The position numbers and the translations under genes are program-made. Positions 52,067 to 61,578 of a stretch of DNA of 64,000 nucleotides are shown piece by piece. This DNA is from Chitinophagales bacterium (GTDB lineage: Bacteria; Bacteroidota; Bacteroidia; Chitinophagales; LD1), in NCBI GenBank assembly GCA_026129525.1, contig JAHCHW010000005.1, forward strand, positions 248,001 through 312,000, in the 5' to 3' direction. The notes under the pieces were generated by a model. It ran no database searches, had not been told where the DNA came from, and saw only the letters and a list, made by a program, of their open reading frames with translations. How positions within the stretch are numbered: the first letter of the stretch is position 1; the number at the start of each line of letters is the position of its first letter.

Positions 52067-53733
52067 CACACCTTACCGATCGCGAAATTTCCGACAAACT
52101 TTTAGAAGAAGCCTACGAGCGCTCGAAGAAAGAGGTAAACGCCAGCCATATTTTGGTAAAGTGCGATGAAAACGCCAACCCTGCCGATACGCTTGCTGCC
52201 TACAAAAAAATTCTGATGCTTCGTAAGCGCATCGAAAAGGGCGAGAGCTTTGAAAAAGTAGCCCGCGAAAATTCCGAAGACCCTTCGGCAAAAACTAACG
52301 ATGGCAACATAGGCTGGTTTACTGTTTTCGGAACTATCTATCCTTTCGAAACCGCAGCGTATTCGCTTAAGCAAGGGGAGTTGAGCCAACCCGTTCGCAC
52401 CGAGTTTGGCTACCATTTAGTGAAATTGAACGGCACCCGCGAGGCACGCGGACAAATTCACGTGGCGCATTTGCTTATTCGTTTCCCCGATGGAGCAGTT
52501 AAAGCACAGAAAGATTCCATCAAGCATCGTGTTGATTCTGTTTTTGCACTCATTACTTCAGGCAAAATCAGTTTTGAAGAAGCCGTTAAAAATTTCTCGG
52601 ACGATAAAGCATCGCGCGTAAAAGACGGAGAACTGCAATGGTTTGGTTCGGGCGCGCCCGTTCGCATGGTTCCCGAATTTGAAGATGCCGCGTTTGCCAT
52701 CGAAAAAGACGGAGGCATAAGCGATCCGGTAATGACACAATTCGGCTGGCACATTATTAAACGTTTGGAAAAAAAATCCATTCAGCCTTTCAACGAAGTA
52801 AAAGCCGACATGAAAAAAAGGGTGGAACGCGATTCCCGCTCGCAAGTGGCAAAAAATATTTTGGTTAACCGTATTAAGCGCGAAGGAAATTTTACCGAGT
52901 TCCCGAATGTGCGGAACGATTTTTACGTAAAAATGGATTCTTCCATTTTTAAAGGAAACTGGAAAGCCGATGAGGCGCTGCTTACCGAAAAAGTGCTATT
53001 TGTGTTAGCCGGCAACAAATACACACAAGCGAATTTTGCTGCCTACATCGAAAAAAATTCGAAGCGCAGAAGCGACAAAAGTAAAGAAGCCCTGCTCAAC
53101 GAGTACTACGATGGTTTTGTAAATACTTCGTGTTTGGATTACGAAGAAAGCATGCTGGAGGTAAAGAAACCCGAGTTTAAAGCGTTAATGAAAGAATACC
53201 GCGATGGTATTTTGTTATTCGAGTTGATGGACCGCATGGTTTGGACAAAAGCCGTAAAAGACACTGCCGGGCTGGAGGAGTTTCGCAAAAAGAATGAGAC
53301 CAAATACATGTGGGGCAACCGCGCACAAGTAATCATCTTTAACAGCAACGACCAAAAGCTAAGCGATGCCGCTTACAAACTTGCACTGAAAGGCAAAAGT
53401 GCCGATGAAATAAAAACCAAGCTGAACAAAGACGGAGCCAAGAGCAAAATTTCGACCATTGAAGGCAAGTACGAAAAAGGGCAATACGATGTGATTGATA
53501 AAATTGAATGGAAAGCAGGTGTAACTCCGGTTGAAAAACTGAACGACAGCAGTTTCCGTTTTATTTGGGTAAAGCAAATTGTAGGACCCGAGCCGAAAAG
53601 TTTGAAAGAAGCCAAAGGTTATATTGTTTCCGACTATCAGGAATATCTGGAAAAAACATGGCTGGCTGACCTGCGGAACAGGTACCCCATAAAGGTGGAC
53701 GAGCAGGTGTTTCAATCGCTGGTAAAGAAGTAA
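51757..53733 (+). CDS. Parvulin-type peptidyl-prolyl isomerase (SurA/PpiD-like), two rotamase domains
   Basis: 658 residues from ATG 51757, which opens the signal peptide (cut after 'VSVFAQ'); an upstream in-frame codon at 51679 lies in the promoter. N-terminal chaperone-like domain about 20-115, parvulin domain 1 about 120-220 ('ASHILVKCDENANPADT', 'DGNIGWFTVFGTIYPFE'), domain 2 about 228-335 ('VAHLLIRFPDGAV', 'FGWHIIKRLEKK'), then a long C-terminal region. Envelope foldase for outer-membrane proteins. A terminator follows; two further chaperone-like genes lie downstream. Confidence 0.92.
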   Translation: MIKKIQGLFLLFCLTVSVFAQLPNDNRVLFTVGNESVTVGEFEYVYNKNNVNNQADYSLKSLSDYLTLYQNFRLKVKEAEAMQLDTISSLRNELEGYRKQLAKTHLTDREISDKLLEEAYERSKKEVNASHILVKCDENANPADTLAAYKKILMLRKRIEKGESFEKVARENSEDPSAKTNDGNIGWFTVFGTIYPFETAAYSLKQGELSQPVRTEFGYHLVKLNGTREARGQIHVAHLLIRFPDGAVKAQKDSIKHRVDSVFALITSGKISFEEAVKNFSDDKASRVKDGELQWFGSGAPVRMVPEFEDAAFAIEKDGGISDPVMTQFGWHIIKRLEKKSIQPFNEVKADMKKRVERDSRSQVAKNILVNRIKREGNFTEFPNVRNDFYVKMDSSIFKGNWKADEALLTEKVLFVLAGNKYTQANFAAYIEKNSKRRSDKSKEALLNEYYDGFVNTSCLDYEESMLEVKKPEFKALMKEYRDGILLFELMDRMVWTKAVKDTAGLEEFRKKNETKYMWGNRAQVIIFNSNDQKLSDAAYKLALKGKSADEIKTKLNKDGAKSKISTIEGKYEKGQYDVIDKIEWKAGVTPVEKLNDSSFRFIWVKQIVGPEPKSLKEAKGYIVSDYQEYLEKTWLADLRNRYPIKVDEQVFQSLVKK

Positions 53734-53756
53734 TCTCCGAAAAAAATAAATGAGCG

Positions 53757-53787
53757 AAGTGCAATGTATATTGCACTTTCGTTTTTT
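53757..53787 (+). terminator. Rho-independent terminator or attenuator after PPIase gene
   Basis: AAGTGCAAT (53757-53765), loop GTAT, ATTGCACTT (53770-53778), then TCGTTTTTT. It sits between the PPIase stop and the next ATG (53792), so the downstream genes need read-through or another promoter. Confidence 0.75.
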
Positions 53788-53791
53788 CAGA

Positions 53792-54658
53792 ATGGCACAA
53801 AGCAGGTTTTTATGGTTCGTTTTTCCGATGCTGTTGCTGGCTTCGTGCAGTTATTTCGGCAAACGAAGCAAACCCACCGGCAACGATGTAATTGCCCGCG
53901 CCAATAACGAGTACCTTTACTTATCGGACGTTAGCAGTGCACTGCGCGGCTTGCATGGGCAGGATAGTATTGATGCCATTAAAACCTATGCCCAAACATG
54001 GGTACGCAAAAAACTGCTGTTGCAAAAAGCGCAGGAAAACATTTCGGACGATGATGTGGCGATAGCCCGAAAAATTGAAGAGTACCGCGAAGCGCTCATT
54101 TTGTTTGAGTACGAAAAAGCACTTATTGACCAAAAGCTGGATACCGCCATGCGGGCAACGGAACTGAACACCTGGTACGAAAAAGTGAAAAACGATTTTC
54201 CGCTCGAAGAAGATTACTTCAAAATTGTTTTCATCAAGCTGCCGAAAGATGCCCCCGATTTGAAAGAGGTAAAAAAATGGATTACCAAACCCAAGGATGA
54301 AGAAGAGTTGCAAAAGTTAGAAGGCTACTGCCGCGATATGGCTCTGAGTTATGTATTGGGCAATGGTGTTTGGTTTAATAAAGAAATGGCTTTAAAAAGT
54401 TTTCCGTTTAACGAATACGAAATTAGCTCGCTGGTTTATTCGGCTGCGTTTAAAGAGTATAAAACTGATGATGCTCTCTGGTTTGTAAAAATTGTAACCA
54501 AGGCAGCCAAGGGCGAAGCCTCGCCTTTGGAATTAGTGCGCGATAAAATTGCCCGCATCATTATCGAAAAACGCAAAATGCTGCTGCTCGAAAAAACCTA
54601 CAGCAAAATTTTCGAGGACGGCAAAGAATCAAAATCATTCGAAATTTACGTGCAGTAA
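53792..54658 (+). CDS. Lipoprotein of the envelope-chaperone cluster (PPIase-like, no rotamase domain)
   Basis: 288 residues from ATG 53792; lipobox 'LLLASC' with Cys near 19. The rest is helical ('SDVSSALRGLHGQDSIDAI', 'KIEEYREALILFEYEKALI') like SurA/PrsA N-terminal chaperone domains. No parvulin domain is visible. Neighbours on both sides are PPIases, so a role in outer-membrane protein folding is likely (inference). Confidence 0.8.
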   Translation: MAQSRFLWFVFPMLLLASCSYFGKRSKPTGNDVIARANNEYLYLSDVSSALRGLHGQDSIDAIKTYAQTWVRKKLLLQKAQENISDDDVAIARKIEEYREALILFEYEKALIDQKLDTAMRATELNTWYEKVKNDFPLEEDYFKIVFIKLPKDAPDLKEVKKWITKPKDEEELQKLEGYCRDMALSYVLGNGVWFNKEMALKSFPFNEYEISSLVYSAAFKEYKTDDALWFVKIVTKAAKGEASPLELVRDKIARIIIEKRKMLLLEKTYSKIFEDGKESKSFEIYVQ

Positions 54659-54661
54659 ACC

Positions 54662-55228
54662 ATGAAATTTGGCTTCACCTTTCTGTTGTTTATTACAATG
54701 CTTGCTGCCCATGCACAAGTAGGGAAGGGAAGGTATTTGATTGGCGGCTCGGTGGATATAAGCCATCTTACGCAAGGAACAGAAACGCGCAATTTCGATA
54801 TGAGCATAAGCCCGCGCTTTGGCGTATTTGTAGTTAAAGGTTTTGCCGTAGGCGGGCGCTATTCGTTTGGTGTAGCCAGCCGCAGGGTGTTTAAACAAAA
54901 AGAAAATCGCTACTTGCCTGCTACTACTTTTACCACCGCCATTGGTCCGGAGTTGAGTTACTTTATCGGCAAAAAACCGCTGAAAGGGTTGGTATCGGTT
55001 TACGGAGCCTACACGGTTTACACGCGCTTGTTCGATGGCGATGTGCAAAACCGAAACGGATTTGCCGGAAGCGGATTTTTGGGCATGGCGTATTTTTTCA
55101 ATCCGTATGTTATGCTCAAAAGCGGTATGTACGTAAATATTGCGGGGTACGAAGGCGAGTTTCCCTCTACGCGCATCGGGTTTTCGGTAGGTGTAGCGGC
55201 AGTGTTAGATAAGAAAAAGAAAGAGTAA
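54662..55228 (+). CDS. Small outer-membrane beta-barrel protein
   Basis: 188 residues with a signal peptide (cut after 'AAHAQ') and alternating amphipathic strands with Gly/Tyr/aromatic ends ('FGVFVVKGFAVGGRYSFGVA', 'KGLVSVYGAYTVYTRLF', 'STRIGFSVGVAAVL'). An eight-strand barrel is plausible. It starts 3 bases after the lipoprotein stop, within the chaperone cluster. Function unknown. Confidence 0.8.
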   Translation: MKFGFTFLLFITMLAAHAQVGKGRYLIGGSVDISHLTQGTETRNFDMSISPRFGVFVVKGFAVGGRYSFGVASRRVFKQKENRYLPATTFTTAIGPELSYFIGKKPLKGLVSVYGAYTVYTRLFDGDVQNRNGFAGSGFLGMAYFFNPYVMLKSGMYVNIAGYEGEFPSTRIGFSVGVAAVLDKKKKE

Positions 55229-55252
55229 GCGTTATTAGCATCAATTTGTAAA

Positions 55253-56623
55253 ATGAAAAACATAAAAATATTGGCGGTAGTTAGCTTGGCGGTGTGGCTG
55301 CTTCCGGCATTTTCGCAAAACACGGTTATTGACAAAGTGCTGGCGGTAGTTGGCGACAATGTTATTCTGTACTCCGATGTAGAAGCACAATTTCAGCAAC
55401 TGAAACAACAAAGCCCCGGTGAAGAGTATGGCGAAGAGGCGCGATGCCGGTTGTTCGAGAATATGCTGCTCGACAAACTTTTTCTTTCGCAGGCGCAGTT
55501 AGATAGTGTTACCGTTACACCCGATGAAGTAGAAGCCGAACTCGACCGCAGAATAAAATACTTCATTTCCATTTTCGGCTCAAAAGATAAACTGGAAGAA
55601 TACTACGGTAAATCGGTGCTCGAACTCAAAGATGATTTTAAAGACGACATCGAAAAGCAATTGACCACCGACAAAATGAAGGGCAAAGTATTTGCCTCGC
55701 TTAAAATTTCACCGGCTGAGGTAAAAGACTACTTCAACAAAATTCCGAAGGACAGCATTCCGTATTTTAACTCGGAAGTAGAGTTGGGGCACATTGTTAT
55801 GTTTCCGAAAGTGAGCGATGCCGAAAAAAAGCGCGCACTCAAAAAAATACAGGACATACGAACCGAAATTTTGCAGGGAGCCGATTTCTCCATTAAAGCC
55901 ATTCAGTATTCCGAAGACCCCGGTTCGTATTTAGATGGCGGAAGTTTGGGCTACATTAACCGCGGTGAACTGGTGCCCGAGTTTGAAGCCGTAGCCTATA
56001 AACTGAAAGAAGGCGAACTGAGCGAACCCGTAGAAACACCTTTCGGTTATCACTTAATTATTGTAGATGAAAAACGGGGCGATAAACTAAAGGCGCGCCA
56101 CATACTTATTAAACCCAAAACCACTTCGGCTGATTTAACGCTGGTAAAAAACCGCATGGACAGCATTGCCCATCAACTGCAAACCGATTCAATAAGCTGG
56201 TTAGATGCTGTTAAACAATACAGCGATGATGAGCAAAGCAAAGCCATTGGCGGCATGATGATAAATTCGAAAACAGGCGATACGCACTTTGAAAAAGCCG
56301 ACATTGACGGCACACTGATTTTTACCATTGACCGTATGAAAGTAGGCGAGTACAGCGATGCACTGCCACATTCCGCACAGGATCGTACCGGAGAAATGAA
56401 ACAAGGCTACCGCATTATTTGGCTAAAGAGCGAAACACAGCCGCACAAAGCCAGCTTAGAACAGGACTATCCTAAAATACAAGCGGCAGCAAAAGCCGAA
56501 AAGCAACAGAAAATTTTGGAGAATTGGGTGCGATTACACCGCTACAAAAACTATGTGCGTATTGACCCTTCCATGAAAAGCTGCCCGGGTTTAGATGAAT
56601 GGTTCGACCAAAGTGCCGAGTAA
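55253..56623 (+). CDS. SurA-like periplasmic chaperone/peptidyl-prolyl isomerase
   Basis: 456 residues: signal peptide, SurA N-terminal domain ('VIDKVLAVVGDNVILYSDVE', then long helices), parvulin domain 1 about 175-275 ('GYINRGELVPEFEAVAYKL', 'FGYHLIIVDEKRG'), domain 2 about 285-390 ('ARHILIKPKTTSADL'), short C-terminal helix. Clearest SurA match of the cluster; delivers outer-membrane proteins to the BAM complex. Confidence 0.93.
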   Translation: MKNIKILAVVSLAVWLLPAFSQNTVIDKVLAVVGDNVILYSDVEAQFQQLKQQSPGEEYGEEARCRLFENMLLDKLFLSQAQLDSVTVTPDEVEAELDRRIKYFISIFGSKDKLEEYYGKSVLELKDDFKDDIEKQLTTDKMKGKVFASLKISPAEVKDYFNKIPKDSIPYFNSEVELGHIVMFPKVSDAEKKRALKKIQDIRTEILQGADFSIKAIQYSEDPGSYLDGGSLGYINRGELVPEFEAVAYKLKEGELSEPVETPFGYHLIIVDEKRGDKLKARHILIKPKTTSADLTLVKNRMDSIAHQLQTDSISWLDAVKQYSDDEQSKAIGGMMINSKTGDTHFEKADIDGTLIFTIDRMKVGEYSDALPHSAQDRTGEMKQGYRIIWLKSETQPHKASLEQDYPKIQAAAKAEKQQKILENWVRLHRYKNYVRIDPSMKSCPGLDEWFDQSAE

Positions 56624-56658
56624 ACTTTGGATTACACGAGAAATTCACTTTACACAGA

Positions 56659-56720
56659 AGCGTCATTGCGAAACCTTTTCGATTGAAAGTAAACAGCGCA
56701 AAGGTTGAGGCAATCTCCGG
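56659..56720. repeat. Imperfect hairpin repeat of the GTCATTGCGA...GCAATCTC type
   Basis: ATTGCGAAACCTTT (from 56665) pairs imperfectly with AAAGGTTGAGGCAAT (to 56714). It occupies the gap between the convergent surA-like and leucine-rich genes. The outer sequence is like a dispersed intergenic repeat found in many bacterial genomes. Confidence 0.5.
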
Positions 56721-56731
56721 CTCAAATTTTA

Positions 56732-57805
56732 CTACTCTTTCACTATTTTCTTAACCGCTTTCTGCCCGATTGGTGTAGTAAGTATAGCTAAATAAAGGCC
56801 CTTTTGTAAATAATCGGTTTGCAGTTGGGTATTGCTGTTTGTCAGTTTAGCAACCATTACCTCTCTTCCCGTTAAATCGGTTATTGCAACGGTGCTTCCT
56901 ATTTGTTCTTCACCTATTGAAATATTGAGTTGAGAAGATGTTGGGTTGGGGAAAGGCGAAAAGGAAAATGCCGGAAATGAAGAACTGAACACAGAAGAAT
57001 ATTGTGAACAGTTATTCGGGTTACTGCTGTAACAAAAAGGCAGCGAGTTTAATGGCGGATTGCTGCTAACCACTGCTCCGTAGTTAGGAATGCAAACAAC
57101 ACCGGTGTTGCTGAAGTTCAAGCTTTTGATTTTTGTGAGCATTGGCAGACAAACCAAGTTGGGGTTGTTGTGTAACCAGCAATTGGTTAATGAATCGGGA
57201 AGTTTGCCTACATGGGTTAGCACATTGCTATAACACATTAACCAATCAAGAGTAGCAGGAATGCTATCAATAACCGTAAGTTGATTGGCAGAACAAATCA
57301 GCTTTTGCAGTGTTGGCGGCAAAGCGGGCAAAACCGTTAATTGGTTGTTGTCGCAGTTTAAGTACTTTAAGGCAGCTGGCAGGGGCGGCAATGCCTGTAG
57401 TTTGTTATTGTAACATACCAGTAATGAGAGGGACGAAGGCAACGCAGGCAAACTTGTTAATTTACCCATAGGCACTTCCAAATTTACAAGAGCCGAGGGC
57501 AGTGCCGGAATTTCTTCTAAGGCAAAACCTCCTGCACAGGTAATAGCACCGGCTGATTTAAAGTATTGGATTCCGCTGAGGTTCTTAATCCCTTTATTAC
57601 TACAATTAACATAGGTGGCATTTACTACAGCATTACACGTAGTGTCCAGTTGCCAGCCCGATACGCTATTCCCTTGTAAACACTGGCTGTAACCGCTCGT
57701 GTCAAGCCAATTCCCAAAGTTAGTATCGGGTATGCTTACCCATTGTGCCTGTAAAGCGTAAGTAACAACAAGAGAAAAATAAAAAGTAAATACCTCTTTT
57801 TTCAT
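56732..57805 (-). CDS. Secreted leucine-rich-repeat protein with T9SS sorting domain
   Basis: 357 residues from ATG 57803-57805: signal peptide (cut after 'ALQAQ'), 'WVSIPDTNFGNWLDTSGYSQ' N-cap, about eight repeats of ~20 residues with the pattern LPxLPxxLxxLxCxxNxLxx ('LPPLPAALKYLNCDNNQLTV'), and a T9SS CTD ('FPNPTSSQLNISIG', 'KGLYLAILTTPIGQKAVKKIV'). Likely a surface protein-binding scaffold. Confidence 0.87.
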   Translation of the reverse strand: MKKEVFTFYFSLVVTYALQAQWVSIPDTNFGNWLDTSGYSQCLQGNSVSGWQLDTTCNAVVNATYVNCSNKGIKNLSGIQYFKSAGAITCAGGFALEEIPALPSALVNLEVPMGKLTSLPALPSSLSLLVCYNNKLQALPPLPAALKYLNCDNNQLTVLPALPPTLQKLICSANQLTVIDSIPATLDWLMCYSNVLTHVGKLPDSLTNCWLHNNPNLVCLPMLTKIKSLNFSNTGVVCIPNYGAVVSSNPPLNSLPFCYSSNPNNCSQYSSVFSSSFPAFSFSPFPNPTSSQLNISIGEEQIGSTVAITDLTGREVMVAKLTNSNTQLQTDYLQKGLYLAILTTPIGQKAVKKIVKE

Positions 57806-57902
57806 TGCACGATGAAGATACAACTAATGCAAAGCAGTTGTTAGTGTCGAATCAAAAAATGACAGAAATATGACAATTGCTTAGACGAACCGGACGTTGC
57901 AA

Positions 57903-59102
57903 CTAAACGGTTGCTTGGTTTCTATAAAATTCGTATGCCTGGTTGGCTATGGCAAAACAACTTGTAGCTGCGGGCGATGGTGCGTTAAGAATGTGTATTT
58001 GGTTTTCGGCAACCTCATACACAAAATCGTCCACCAAACCGTTTTGGTTAATAGCCTGCGCCCGTATGCCAGAGGTATAGCCGTTCACCATTTCCCAATC
58101 AAAATCTTTCCAGTATTTCTGTACGCTTTGCTTAAAGTACTCTTTACTGGTTTGTTTCAGTAGTTCGTTAAAGGCTGTTTTGCCGTATTTAAAAATTACT
58201 TTGTATAAACCTGCGGTTGAAACGGTAGTGAGCGCATCGTTCCAATTAAATCCGAACTTCTCGTATGCATGGCGGTCGAGTACCAGCACAGCATTGGGTC
58301 CAAGTTTTACGGTTCCGTCTAACATGCGGGTAATATGAATGCCCAAAAACGGAAAGTCGGGATTAGGAACCGGATAAATGGGAATTTCCGATTGGTAAAA
58401 ACCCGGCTTCAGTTTGTAGTATTCTCCTTTAAACGGCACTATGGTAACGGGCGATTTTTTACCGGTAATGGTTTTATACACGCGGTCGCTTTGCAAGCCT
58501 GCAGCGTTCACTATAAGTTTAGTAAAAAAGCGCTGCGAGCCGGCTTGTATTTCGTAGCCGCCATTGGTTGCCATTACATTTTGCAAACCTGACGAGTAAA
58601 CAATTTCTGCTCCGCCCGCTTTAAGCAATTGCAGCAATCGTTCAGCCACTAAGCTGTAATTGGTAATTCCTGTTTCGGGAACCCACACTGCCTTTTCGCC
58701 TTGCAAGCCACTTTGCATTTTTCGCAAATCGCTTTGCTCCATGTACGATACTTTCAATCCGCAGCTAAGTGCATTATCATATAGTTTTTGTAATGCTGCT
58801 GTTTCTTTTTCGTTAGTGGCTACTATGGCTTTGCCGGTAATTTTGTACGGAAGGTTTTGTTCCTGCAAAAACTGCAACATTAAACGATAGCCCTCCAAAC
58901 AGTTTTTTGATTTGTACGAACCTTTACGGTAGTAAATTCCGGAATGTATTACCCCGCTGTTGCGCCCGGTTTGGTGGCGGTTAATTTGCCCCTCTCTTTC
59001 CAATATAACAATGCGAATACCCGGCTGCTCCTGCATAAAGCGGTGGGCTATGCTCAAGCCTATTATTCCGGCTCCAACAATGGTAAGGTCATATTGCTGC
59101 AA
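57903..59102 (-). CDS. lhgO: L-2-hydroxyglutarate dehydrogenase/oxidase
   Basis: 399-residue FAD enzyme of the DAO family oxidising L-2-hydroxyglutarate to 2-oxoglutarate. FAD loop 'DLTIVGAGIIGLSIAHRF', substrate-region 'RHQTGRNSGVIHSGIYYRKG' and C-terminal 'SGIRAQAINQNGLVDDF' match LhgO. Start is TTG (59100-59102); no ATG lies upstream in frame before rraA. Last gene of a ppk2-rraA-lhgO run. Confidence 0.92.
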   Translation of the reverse strand: MQQYDLTIVGAGIIGLSIAHRFMQEQPGIRIVILEREGQINRHQTGRNSGVIHSGIYYRKGSYKSKNCLEGYRLMLQFLQEQNLPYKITGKAIVATNEKETAALQKLYDNALSCGLKVSYMEQSDLRKMQSGLQGEKAVWVPETGITNYSLVAERLLQLLKAGGAEIVYSSGLQNVMATNGGYEIQAGSQRFFTKLIVNAAGLQSDRVYKTITGKKSPVTIVPFKGEYYKLKPGFYQSEIPIYPVPNPDFPFLGIHITRMLDGTVKLGPNAVLVLDRHAYEKFGFNWNDALTTVSTAGLYKVIFKYGKTAFNELLKQTSKEYFKQSVQKYWKDFDWEMVNGYTSGIRAQAINQNGLVDDFVYEVAENQIHILNAPSPAATSCFAIANQAYEFYRNQATV

Positions 59103-59117
59103 ATGAAATAGTGTTGG

Positions 59118-59600
59118 TTACAATGAAAGTTTTTCTGCCGAAACAATAATGCCGTCTTCATCGCAGTAAACAAACTGCCCGGGCACAAAATCAACTCCCG
59201 CAAAGCGCACGTTTATGTTTTCCTGTCCTTCGTTTCGCTTATTGCTTTTAAGCGGAATGGTGTTAAGCGCTTTTACACCAAGCGGCAGCGCGCGCATAGC
59301 TTTCGAATCGCGAATGCAGCCGTAAACAATAATGCCGTTCCATTTGTTTTTTACCGCCAGTTCGCCCAGCATATCGCCCAGCAAAGCACAGCGCATACTT
59401 CCGCCACCATCCACTACTAGCACTTTTCCTTCTCCGTTTTGTTCCAACGCTTTCCGTACAAACGAATTATCCTCAAAACATTTTACGGTGTAAATGCTTC
59501 CGCTGAAAATACTTGCGCCTCCGTAATCGCTAAAGCCGGGCTCAGCTACTTTTACTTTTTCAGGATGAGCATCGCACAGGTCTGTTGTTCTTAACTCCAT
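59118..59600 (-). CDS. rraA: RraA-family protein
   Basis: 160 residues with the RraA/HMG-aldolase fold: 'TTDLCDAHPEKVKVAEPGF', 'VLVVDGGGSMRCALLGDMLG' and 'GIIVYGCIRDSKAMRALPLG'. In E. coli RraA restrains RNase E; relatives act as 4-hydroxy-4-methyl-2-oxoglutarate aldolases. The DGGGSMRCALLGD site is the RraA form. The partner here is unknown. Confidence 0.9.
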   Translation of the reverse strand: MELRTTDLCDAHPEKVKVAEPGFSDYGGASIFSGSIYTVKCFEDNSFVRKALEQNGEGKVLVVDGGGSMRCALLGDMLGELAVKNKWNGIIVYGCIRDSKAMRALPLGVKALNTIPLKSNKRNEGQENINVRFAGVDFVPGQFVYCDEDGIIVSAEKLSL

Positions 59601-59603
59601 AAT

Positions 59604-60356
59604 TTATTCGGGTTGCTTAAGCCCCGGAAAACGCATGTTGAGCGCCTCAAGAGCATCCACAATTTTTTTGGCAATGATATACTCTTTATACCAGTTTTGG
59701 TCAGCCGGCACTATCGTCCATTCTGCATTTTCCGAACAATGTTCAAAGGCGTCTTCGTAGGCTTTCATGTAATCGTTCCACAGTTCGCGCTCGCGCATAT
59801 CGTTATCGTTGTGCTTCCACTTTTTGGTTTCATCGCTTAAGCGTTGTTGCAGGCGTTTCAGTTGCTCTTCGGGCGATACATGCAGGTAAAATTTCAGCAC
59901 CACCGTTCCGGTTTCGGTAAGCAGTTGTTCAAAATGGTTTATGTGTTTAAAGCGCTGCTTAATGGTTTTTTCATCCACCCACTTATGTATGCGCTGTATA
60001 ATCACATCCTCGTAATGCGAACGGTTAAAAATGTGAATCATACCGCGCTCGGGCACTTGTGCATGTATGCGCCACAAAAAATCGTGCTTCATTTCCAACT
60101 CGGTCGGTTTTTTAAACGCTATTACGCGGCAGCCCATTGGGTTTACCGCACTGAACACGTTTTTAATGGTGCCATCCTTACCCGAAGCATCCATACCTTG
60201 CAAAACCACCAGCAGCGCGTGTTTGCTTTCTGCATACATCAGGTTCTGTAATTCGCCTATGCGCGCTTTTAACGTTGCTGCTTCGGCTTTGTAGGTTTCT
60301 TTATCAGCACTTTTGGGTGCGCGTGTATCAATGCTTTTCAGTTTTATGGTTGCCAT
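59604..60356 (-). CDS. Polyphosphate kinase 2 family protein
   Basis: 250 residues with Walker A 'VLQGMDASGKDGTIKNVF', lid/Walker B 'FNRSHYEDVIIQRIH' and 'KFYLHVSPEEQLKRLQQRL'. PPK2 enzymes use polyphosphate to phosphorylate nucleoside mono- or diphosphates. Size and motifs fit the short class III-like group. Three bases separate it from rraA. Confidence 0.92.
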   Translation of the reverse strand: MATIKLKSIDTRAPKSADKETYKAEAATLKARIGELQNLMYAESKHALLVVLQGMDASGKDGTIKNVFSAVNPMGCRVIAFKKPTELEMKHDFLWRIHAQVPERGMIHIFNRSHYEDVIIQRIHKWVDEKTIKQRFKHINHFEQLLTETGTVVLKFYLHVSPEEQLKRLQQRLSDETKKWKHNDNDMRERELWNDYMKAYEDAFEHCSENAEWTIVPADQNWYKEYIIAKKIVDALEALNMRFPGLKQPE

Positions 60357-60470
60357 ACGCTTCTTGTTACTGCCGAATATACGGTGTTGTGTATAAGATG
60401 ATGAATTTGGAGAAGCACTTTTAAATTGTATATTGCGCTAACACCTGTTATTCTCTAAGCGATTTACGGT

Positions 60471-61490
60471 ATGAAAGCAATATACATAGTGCAGCACGGA
60501 AAAGCCGAAGAGGCTTTTGAATTGAGAGAAACGCCCAAGCCGGTTCCCAAGCCGGGCGAGGTATTGGTAAAGGTAGAGGGCTTTGGGCTGAACTTTGCCG
60601 ATGTAATGGCGCGCAAGGGCATGTATCAGGATGCACCTCCCTTGCCGGGCATAATCGGCTACGATGTTTGCGGAAGGGTAGAGCGTGTTGGCTCTAACGT
60701 AAAACATTTGCTCGAAGGCGACCGTGTTACCGCGCTTACCCGCTTTGGCGGCTATGCCGAATATGCCTTAACCGATGCGCGTGCCGCTGCAAAAATTACC
60801 GATAAACCCAACGTGGCAGAAGCCACTTCGCTTACTACACAGTATTGTACCGCTTACTACTGCGCTGCCGAAATGGTGAATTTGTTTGAAGGCGATAAAG
60901 TGCTCATTCACTCGGCTGCCGGGGGCGTAGGCTCGGCTTTAATGCAATATGCCAAACATAAAGGTTGCGAGATTTTTGCCACCACCGGCAGTGCGTCAAA
61001 AGTTCAAATGCTGAAAGATATGGGCGCTCATCATGTGCTGAACACCGCTAAAAATGATTTTGAAGACTGGATTGACGAGCTTACCAAAGGCGATGGCGTA
61101 GATGTAATTTTTGATGCCGTAGGTGCCTCGTTTATCCGCAAAGGAGTTGCCTCATTAGCACATGGCGGCAGAATAGTTTGCTATGGTGCGGCAGACATGA
61201 GCGATTCGAAAAACATATTCTTTCAAATTACAAAAGCCTTGCAGTTTGGCATTTACCATCCTGCCCAGTTTATGCTTAACAGCAAATCGCTTATTGGCGT
61301 TAACATGCTCCGCATTGCCGACCACAAACCCGATACCCTTAAGCGCTGCCTCGAAAATGTAGTTCGCTTATACAACGATGGGGTGTTTAAACCAACCGGA
61401 GGCAAAATTTTTAAGGCGGAAGAAATAGCACAGGCACACCATTATTTGGAAAGTCGCCAAAGCACGGGTAAGGTGGCGTGTGCGTGGTAG
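60471..61490 (+). CDS. Zinc-independent MDR-family quinone oxidoreductase-like enzyme
   Basis: 339 residues: GroES-like part ('GEVLVKVEGFGLNFADVMAR') with VAT-1/QOR pattern, NADPH-binding 'VLIHSAAGGVGSALMQYAKH', 'GADVIFDAVGASF'-type loop ('DGVDVIFDAVGASFIRKG') and no structural zinc cysteines. Reduces quinones or enones with NADPH. Single gene with its own promoter region (113 bases upstream). Confidence 0.9.
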   Translation: MKAIYIVQHGKAEEAFELRETPKPVPKPGEVLVKVEGFGLNFADVMARKGMYQDAPPLPGIIGYDVCGRVERVGSNVKHLLEGDRVTALTRFGGYAEYALTDARAAAKITDKPNVAEATSLTTQYCTAYYCAAEMVNLFEGDKVLIHSAAGGVGSALMQYAKHKGCEIFATTGSASKVQMLKDMGAHHVLNTAKNDFEDWIDELTKGDGVDVIFDAVGASFIRKGVASLAHGGRIVCYGAADMSDSKNIFFQITKALQFGIYHPAQFMLNSKSLIGVNMLRIADHKPDTLKRCLENVVRLYNDGVFKPTGGKIFKAEEIAQAHHYLESRQSTGKVACAW

Positions 61491-61578
61491 CAAAGCCCGA
61501 ACAACACTTTCAGCCCTCCTAAACCTGTTTCTTTTCATTTTTAACTAACGGCTATTGCTCGTAAGTGCCCTTTCAACA

